Below, piece after piece: positions 58,973-64,000 of a DNA stretch of 64,000 nucleotides; positions within the stretch are counted from its first letter, which is position 1, and the number at the start of each line of letters is the position of its first letter. The notes beneath the pieces are model-generated. The model was not told where the DNA came from. It saw only the letters and a list, made by a program, of their open reading frames with translations, and searched no databases. A program made the translations under genes and the position numbers. The DNA is from Actinocorallia sp. API 0066 (GTDB lineage: Bacteria; Actinomycetota; Actinomycetes; Streptosporangiales; Streptosporangiaceae), in the NCBI RefSeq assembly GCF_020991275.1, contig NZ_JAJLQY010000015.1, positions 1 to 64,000 of the forward strand, read 5' to 3'.

Positions 58973-59812
58973 GTGGCACAGGAGCGGGATCCGAATATCA
59001 ATGCGCGGAGGTTGGGGCTTTACCTGCAGCGGGTGCGGGAGTTTGTGGGGGGGTCGTATGGGGAGGTGGCTTTGGCGGTGGGGTGTGAGGTTGACTGGCT
59101 TGTTCGGGTGGAGACGGGGTTTGGGCGGCCCACGCCCGAAGAGGTTGAAGGGCTTCTTGTTGCTTATGGGGTGCGGGAGGCCAACGTCGCGGAGATCATG
59201 ATTGATCTGGCGTCGCGGCCGGACGGGCCCGAGTGGCTCGCCGCGCACGAAGAGCGGTTCCGGCGCGGGCAGCGGGACGTGCTGATCTCCGAGTCGGAGG
59301 CTTCGGTGGTGCGGACGTTCGGGTCGTTGCTCGTCCCGTACCTCGCGCGGTCGGAGGTGTACTTCCGGTGCACCGAGCCGCAACTGCATCCGGACAACGA
59401 CGTCGAACTGGAATGGGACCTGCTGAGCAACCGGCAGCGGTACCGGCCCGGCGGCCGCCGCAGGGAGCTCCAGGTGATCATCGACGAGCGGGTGCTGGAC
59501 CCGCGCGGAGAAGAGGAGATGATGGAAGCCCAGCTCCGCCACCTGCTGGAACTCGGCGCGGGCCCGGACACGACGGTCCACGTCATCCCCAAGGAGGCGG
59601 CGTTCTACGAGGAGCGCGCCCACCCCTTCGACGTCCTCGAGTTCCCCGGCGTCGCCGACCACATCAGCATCGCGCACATGCCGCACGGCAGCGAGATCAC
59701 CCCGTACGACCTCACCGACATCTGGCACTTCATCAAGGACAAGTCAGCCCTTTCCCCCTCGGACAGCCGCGACCTGATCGTTGACCACCTGGCCGGACGC
59801 CGCCGCGTCTGA
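58973..59812 (+). CDS. XRE-type regulator with DUF5753-like domain
   Basis: 279 residues. HTH about 12-60 (LGLYLQRVREFVGGSYGEVA, GCEVDWLVRVETGFGRPTPE). The sensor domain matches DUF5753 in order: VVRTFGSLLVPYLARSEVYF, LQVIIDERVLDPRGEEEMME, AQLRHLLELGAGPDTTVHVI and SIAHMPHGSEITPYDLTDIW. GTG at 58973 follows a GGGAGGGAGG tract. It follows the six-gene operon by 198 bp and may regulate it. Confidence 0.75.
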   Translation: MAQERDPNINARRLGLYLQRVREFVGGSYGEVALAVGCEVDWLVRVETGFGRPTPEEVEGLLVAYGVREANVAEIMIDLASRPDGPEWLAAHEERFRRGQRDVLISESEASVVRTFGSLLVPYLARSEVYFRCTEPQLHPDNDVELEWDLLSNRQRYRPGGRRRELQVIIDERVLDPRGEEEMMEAQLRHLLELGAGPDTTVHVIPKEAAFYEERAHPFDVLEFPGVADHISIAHMPHGSEITPYDLTDIWHFIKDKSALSPSDSRDLIVDHLAGRRRV

Positions 59813-59845
59813 CCGGACGCGGAGAGCCGTCGCGGCCACCGCGCC

Positions 59846-60136
59846 TCAGAGGTCCAGGACCCGGGCGTGCAGGACGGTGCGTTGGTGGAGGGCGGCGCGG
59901 AGGGCGCGGTGGAGGCCGTCCTCCAGGTAGTAGGAGCCCTGCCAGTGGACGACGTGGGGGAAGAGGTCGCCGTAGAAGGTGGAGTCCTTGGCCAGGAGGG
60001 AGTGGAGGTCGAGTTCGCGTTTGGTGGTGACGAGCTCGTCGAGGCGGATCTGGCGCGGGGGGATCTTGGCCCAGTCCCGCGCCTGCAGGCCGTGGTCGGG
60101 GTAAGGGCGTCCGTCGCCCACCGCTTTGAAGATCAC
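59846..60136 (-). CDS. Small ParB-like protein
   Basis: 96 residues. IPPRQIRLDELVTTKRELDL and then GSYYLEDGLHRALRAALHQR resemble the ParB/Srx-type fold, in which D-G-x-H-R contacts nucleotide. No DNA-binding helix-turn-helix is present, so it is not a chromosome-segregation ParB. Function unknown. Confidence 0.65.
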   Translation of the reverse strand: MIFKAVGDGRPYPDHGLQARDWAKIPPRQIRLDELVTTKRELDLHSLLAKDSTFYGDLFPHVVHWQGSYYLEDGLHRALRAALHQRTVLHARVLDL

Positions 60137-60197
60137 ACTTCGGAGTCTAGGGCCGGAGGCCGGGGCCGGTCATCCGTGCCCACCCTGAGCCGGACCG

Positions 60198-61073
60198 CTA
60201 GATCGCGCCCCGGAACGTGTCGCATCGGGTCGGCTCCCCTGAGGAATAACCCGTAGTCAGCCATTTCACCCGCTGCTCGGACGTCCCATGCGTAAAGCCA
60301 TCGGGACGGACATATCCCTGGGCGCGGCTCTGGATCCTGTCGTCCCCGACGGCCTCAGCCGCGCTCACGGCCTGATCGATGTCACGCTGCGTGATCTGCG
60401 CGAGGTAGCCCGTCTGGACGGCGTTGCGCATCCACACGCCCGCGTAGCAGTCCGCCTGGAGTTCGAGCCTTACCGCGCCGCTGGACGCGCCCGTGCTCCG
60501 GTCGACGCGGTTCATCACGCCGAGCAGGTTCTGCACGTGGTGCCCGTACTCGTGTCCGATGACGTAAGCCTGCGCGGCCGGGCCTCCCTGGGCGCCGAAC
60601 TGCGACTGGAGGTCGTCGAAGAACGTGAGGTCAAGGTAGACCTTCTGATCCGCCGGGCAGTAGAAGGGGCCTGCTTTCGCCGTCGCGTATCCGCAGCCCG
60701 TCTGGGTGGCCGCCTCGAAGAGTTGGGTCTTGGCGGGCGTGTAGGTGAGGCCGCTGTTGGCGAAGACCTTCGACCAGTAGTCCTGGACGCTGTTGACGAC
60801 GCCGACCACGAGGCAGTCGGCGTCCTTCTCGGCGTCCAGGCCGGTCAGGCACTTCTTCTGGACGTCGCTCGCCTCCTGCACCTGCTGCGGCGACCCCTGC
60901 GCGCCCGGCTGCTGCGGCTGGGGCTCCTCGAAGGGGTTCACGCCGAAGAACAGCACGGCGAGCAGGCCGAGGATGCCGACGAGGCCACCGCCCGCGGCGG
61001 CGGTCCGGCGGCCGCCGCCCCTGCGCACCTCGACCTGGGACGGGTCGAGCCGCACGTCGTCATTGAAATCCAC
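60198..61073 (-). CDS. Neutral zinc metallopeptidase (YpfJ/KPN_02809 family)
   Basis: 291 residues. After a short cytoplasmic start (VDFNDDVRLDPSQVEVRRGG) there is one transmembrane helix, a Gln/Pro-rich linker and the extracellular domain with zinc motif HEYGHH in QAYVIGHEYGHHVQNLLGV, followed by RLELQADCYAGVW, the third ligand region. Matches the putative neutral zinc metallopeptidase family. GTG at 61073 gives the conserved N-terminus; an ATG at 61130 adds 19 residues. Confidence 0.88.
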   Translation of the reverse strand: MDFNDDVRLDPSQVEVRRGGGRRTAAAGGGLVGILGLLAVLFFGVNPFEEPQPQQPGAQGSPQQVQEASDVQKKCLTGLDAEKDADCLVVGVVNSVQDYWSKVFANSGLTYTPAKTQLFEAATQTGCGYATAKAGPFYCPADQKVYLDLTFFDDLQSQFGAQGGPAAQAYVIGHEYGHHVQNLLGVMNRVDRSTGASSGAVRLELQADCYAGVWMRNAVQTGYLAQITQRDIDQAVSAAEAVGDDRIQSRAQGYVRPDGFTHGTSEQRVKWLTTGYSSGEPTRCDTFRGAI

Positions 61074-61165
61074 AAATCCGCTGATAGCCGGAAAAGTCTC
61101 CAGGCAACCCCAAGCCCGTGCCTTGCTCACCCCACGGCGGCGGGCGCGCGGCGGTCACGGGGCCG

Positions 61166-62353
61166 TCACGGGGACGCCAGGGCGGCCGTGGGGGCCAGCC
61201 GGGCGGCGCGGGTGGCCGGGTACAGCCCGGCGAGCGCGCCGATCGCCAGCGTGGCCGTGAGGGCCGCGAACGGGGTCCACGGCGGGATCGCCACCGGCCA
61301 GGAGCGCGAGACCGCGTACAGGGCGGTGATGGCCGTCGAGAGCGCCACCCCGGCCACGCCGCCGAGCGCCGACAGCAGCAGCGATTCGGTGAGGAACTGC
61401 AGCAGCACCTGCCTACGGGTCGCGCCCAGCGCGCGGCGGAGCCCGATCTCCGCGCGCCGCTCCAACACCGAGATGATCATCGTGTTGGCCACGCCGACGC
61501 CGCCCACGAGCAGCGCGACGGCGCCCAGGCCGAGGAGCAGCCCGGTGAAAGCACGGTCGGTCGCCTGCCGGGCGGCGAGCACGTCGGACGGCCGCGAGAC
61601 GTTCACCTCGCTCGGCGCCTCCGGGTTGGCCGTCGCCGCGAGAACCGCGCGCACCGCCTCCACGTGCGCGTCCCCCGACCGCGTGTAGACGGCGGTGGGC
61701 CGTCCGTCGAAGCCGAGGTGCTCGCGCGCGGCGGGCCAGCCGACCAGCGCGGAGGAGTCGAGCTCGGGGGCGAGTTCGACGGGCGCGAGGACACCGGCGA
61801 CGGTGAACCAGGTGCCGCCGAGAAGTACGCGTGCGCCAGGCGAGCCGATGCCTAGTCGGGCGGCCGCGTCGGCGCCCAGGACGACGACGGGATAGCGCGC
61901 TGTCGCCTCGGTCAGCCACGACCCCGCCGCGACGCGGCCCGCCACGGTGCCGAGTAGGCCGAGGTGCGCGGCCTGCACCTGGAGGCCGCCGGTCTGCGCC
62001 GCCGGGATCTTGTCCGACCTGTACGCCTTGGCTCCCGGCACCGTGCCTGTGGCGGCGACCCTGCGCACGGGGCCTATCCGCGCGATCATCGCCACCGACT
62101 CCTCCGGCAGCACCGCCTGCTCACCGAAGACGGTCTGGCCGGGGGCGACGGTGAGCAGGTCGGTGCCCAGCGCGGCGAGCCTACGGTCCACTTCGGCGCG
62201 GCTGGAGGAGGAGATCCCCAGGACCGACACCATGGCCGCGATGCCGAGCGCGATGCCCAGCGCCGAAAGGAAGGCCCGCACCTTGCGGGTGCGTAGGCCG
62301 ACGGCTCCGGTACGCAGCACGTCGCGCGGGGAGAGACGGGACGACGGGGTCAC
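61166..62353 (-). CDS. MacB-type ABC transporter permease
   Basis: 395 residues: TM1 with [20 protein letters not shown], a large MacB_PCD-type extracytoplasmic domain, and three C-terminal helices in FtsX layout ([40 protein letters not shown], the coupling motif). GTG at 62353 overlaps the ATPase stop. With the two upstream genes it forms a MacAB-like tripartite export or mechanotransmission system. Confidence 0.9.
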   Translation of the reverse strand: MTPSSRLSPRDVLRTGAVGLRTRKVRAFLSALGIALGIAAMVSVLGISSSSRAEVDRRLAALGTDLLTVAPGQTVFGEQAVLPEESVAMIARIGPVRRVAATGTVPGAKAYRSDKIPAAQTGGLQVQAAHLGLLGTVAGRVAAGSWLTEATARYPVVVLGADAAARLGIGSPGARVLLGGTWFTVAGVLAPVELAPELDSSALVGWPAAREHLGFDGRPTAVYTRSGDAHVEAVRAVLAATANPEAPSEVNVSRPSDVLAARQATDRAFTGLLLGLGAVALLVGGVGVANTMIISVLERRAEIGLRRALGATRRQVLLQFLTESLLLSALGGVAGVALSTAITALYAVSRSWPVAIPPWTPFAALTATLAIGALAGLYPATRAARLAPTAALASP

Positions 62354-63018
62354 GGCAGCACCCTCCCGTCCCGCATCCGCACCCGGCGGGGCAGCGCGTC
62401 GGCGATCTCCCGGTCGTGCGTGATCACCACGACCGTCGTGCCGCCCGCGTGCAGCTCGCGCAGCAGCGCCATGACGCCCGCGCCCGACGCCGAGTCCAGG
62501 TTGCCCGTCGGCTCGTCCGCCAGGAGCAGCGCCGGTTCCCCGACGACGGCCCTGGCGATCGCGACCCGCTGCCGCTCCCCGCCCGAAAGCTGGTCGGGCC
62601 GGTGCCGCGTCCGATGGGCGAGCCCGACCCTCGCGAGCGACTCCTCGGCCCGCGCAAGCCGCTCCCGCAAGGGGACGCCGGTGTAGAGGAGGCCGTCAGC
62701 GACGTTGTCCAGGGCGGTGCGGCCCGCGGTGAGGTGGAACTGCTGGAACACAAAGCCGATCCGGTGCGCGCGCAGCGCCGACAGCCTCTGATCCGACAGC
62801 CGCGACACCTCGTGCCCCGCCACCCGCACCGTTCCCTCGGACGGCCTGTCGAGCGTGCCCATCAGATGCAGCATCGTGGACTTCCCAGACCCCGAAGGCC
62901 CGACGACGCCTACGAGCTCACCCTCCTCGATCGTGAGGGAGACGTCCCGGACGGCCGCCACACCGCCCCCATAACGCTTGCTGACACCGGCCAGTTCGAG
63001 GACGTGCCTTGCGTTCAC
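62350..63018 (-). CDS. ABC transporter ATP-binding protein (MacB/LolD type)
   Basis: 222 residues with Walker [10 protein letters not shown], signature LSGGERQR, Walker [14 protein letters not shown] and switch His THD. The [16 protein letters not shown] region is typical of LolD/MacB ATPases pairing with FtsX-like permeases. GTG at 63018 overlaps the adaptor stop (GTGA) and its own stop overlaps the permease start. Confidence 0.92.
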   Translation of the reverse strand: MNARHVLELAGVSKRYGGGVAAVRDVSLTIEEGELVGVVGPSGSGKSTMLHLMGTLDRPSEGTVRVAGHEVSRLSDQRLSALRAHRIGFVFQQFHLTAGRTALDNVADGLLYTGVPLRERLARAEESLARVGLAHRTRHRPDQLSGGERQRVAIARAVVGEPALLLADEPTGNLDSASGAGVMALLRELHAGGTTVVVITHDREIADALPRRVRMRDGRVLP

Positions 63019-64000
63019 GCGGGCACCCCCACCTTGTCGCCCTCGGCCAGCTCGGACGAGGCGACCTCGACCATGCCCGCCGCGAACAGGCCCGTCTCCA
63101 CCGCGACGACCCGCGTGGTGCCGCCCCGCACGACCTCAACGCCGTACCCGCCTTCCGCCAGCGCAAGGAGGGCCTGGACGGGCACGGCGAGGACGTTCTC
63201 GCGTACCTCGGCGGTGAAGGAGACCGACACGGAAGCGTCCCCGAAGGAGGCGACGTCCTTGGGCCGGTCCAGGGAGACCGTCACCTTGATCTCCGTCTCC
63301 GGATCGGACCTGTCGTCGGGGGCGGGGGTGACCACGGTCTCGACCCCTGTGACCCTTCCGGTGGTCTTCTCGCCGTCCGGGAGGGTGAGCCCGACCCTCG
63401 CGCCCTTCTTCGCCAGGCGCTGGTCGTCCACGTCGAGGGTGACGGAGACGGCGCGGTCCCTTCCCGTCACCGTGAGGATCGTGCCTCCGGGCTGTACGGG
63501 GTCGCCCTTGGCCGCCTGAAGGGACTGGACGCGCAGGGGTCCGTCCGCGTAGTGGACGCGAGAAGGTTCGACGGTGCCCGTCTCGGGGAGTCCCAGGTCG
63601 TCCTGCCACTTCTTCACGGCGGCGGCCGTCGCCCACGTGTAGGCGTCGTCCACGGTGAAGCCCCGGTAGCCGAGCGCCCACAGGTTCTTCTCGAACTGGA
63701 GGACGTCCCTTCCGGACAGGCCGGTGGACAGCGTCCGATAGGCGGGCAGGCCGCCTTGGAGCAGGACGACCGGGTCGTCGTCCACCCGGTAGAGGGTCTG
63801 CCCACGACGGATCGTCCTTCCGCTCGTCGGCAGCCCGGTGACGACGCCGGACAGGCCCGTCAGGAGCTTCGTCTCCTTGCCGTGGCCCAGGGTGCCCGTC
63901 ACGTTCTCGGTGTCCTTGAGGGTCTGCCGGACGACGTCGGCTGTCGCGGGCGGTAGCGCGGCGTCGCCCTTCGCGCCCGGCCCGTCGTCGCGGAGGCCGA
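63015..64000 (-). CDS. Efflux adaptor (HlyD/MacA-like) with peptidoglycan-binding domain, partial
   Basis: The frame is open from 63015 to the window edge (at least 327 residues). It shows a biotinyl-lipoyl-like start ([40 protein letters not shown]), a peptidoglycan-binding-type segment ([35 protein letters not shown]) and C-terminal beta-barrel strands ([20 protein letters not shown]). A GTG at 63902 is internal; coding clearly extends past it. It heads the export operon. Confidence 0.85.
   Translation of the reverse strand, partial: GLRDDGPGAKGDAALPPATADVVRQTLKDTENVTGTLGHGKETKLLTGLSGVVTGLPTSGRTIRRGQTLYRVDDDPVVLLQGGLPAYRTLSTGLSGRDVLQFEKNLWALGYRGFTVDDAYTWATAAAVKKWQDDLGLPETGTVEPSRVHYADGPLRVQSLQAAKGDPVQPGGTILTVTGRDRAVSVTLDVDDQRLAKKGARVGLTLPDGEKTTGRVTGVETVVTPAPDDRSDPETEIKVTVSLDRPKDVASFGDASVSVSFTAEVRENVLAVPVQALLALAEGGYGVEVVRGGTTRVVAVETGLFAAGMVEVASSELAEGDKVGVPA

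Noticed and set aside
1-64000. CRISPR array or prophage
   Set aside because: No regularly spaced short repeats with unique spacers and no phage structural, integrase or transposase genes were seen.

Overview
The window is high-GC actinobacterial DNA. GC-saturated third positions, frequent GTG starts, many 4-bp ATGA/GTGA gene overlaps, WhiJ/BldB-type regulators, a C-x2-C form of ribosomal protein S18 and an intein-bearing dnaB all point to a filamentous actinomycete, possibly Streptosporangiales/Thermomonosporaceae (inference; no marker here fixes the genus). The order ino1 - PadR - class A PBP - membrane glycosyltransferase - rpsF - ssb - rpsR - rplI - dnaB resembles the origin-proximal block of mycobacteria.

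Region 1 (1-13.6 kb): the 3' end of a WD40 gene; an iron-siderophore import operon of TetR, an IrtA-like siderophore-interacting/ABC fusion and its IrtB-like partner, with an iron-box-like site in front; bioA; a secreted protein; an MFS exporter; an XRE regulator divergent from a DHA2 drug exporter; then ino1 with its PadR regulator. Region 2 (13.8-30.5 kb): core envelope and replication genes, namely a class A PBP, a PIG-V-like membrane glycosyltransferase with a large disordered repeat insert, a frameshifted DUF559-type gene, an S11 carboxypeptidase, a guanyl-specific RNase with a barstar, endonuclease IV, rpsF-ssb-rpsR-rplI, a MATE transporter and dnaB carrying two inteins. Six phased DnaA boxes lie between the MATE gene and dnaB. 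Region 3 (30.8-37.7 kb): an aldo/keto reductase with a changed catalytic residue, a decayed tandem repeat, a TPR regulator, a PH-domain membrane pair, upp, two TadA-associated proteins with tadA, and tRNA-Ser(CGA).

Region 4 (37.8-59.8 kb) is accessory. It holds a DUF6879/XRE unit; a radical SAM enzyme translationally coupled to a 51-residue candidate RiPP precursor; a minus-strand cluster of pentapeptide-repeat protein, B12-binding radical SAM, PanC-like ligase, glycosyltransferase, HisRS and HisRS-like paralogue; a GntR/YdcF unit with gene remnants; a WhiJ/BldB-type locus with three tandem DUF397 genes; and a six-gene operon whose proteins carry five copies of a C-x3-C plus helix-hairpin-helix module. 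A recurrent intergenic element (GTTCGA-N5-GTTCGAATA core plus terminal hairpin) occurs three times, twice flanking the HisRS/PanC cluster and once at a truncated gene.

Region 5 (59.8-64 kb) returns to ordinary genes: a small ParB-like protein, a neutral zinc metallopeptidase and a MacB-type ABC export operon whose adaptor gene runs off the window. The best candidates for undescribed biology are the C-x3-C/HhH operon, the HisRS/PanC/B12-radical-SAM cluster, the radical SAM/precursor pair, and the three-copy intergenic element. All calls come from reading the sequence; no database search was run.
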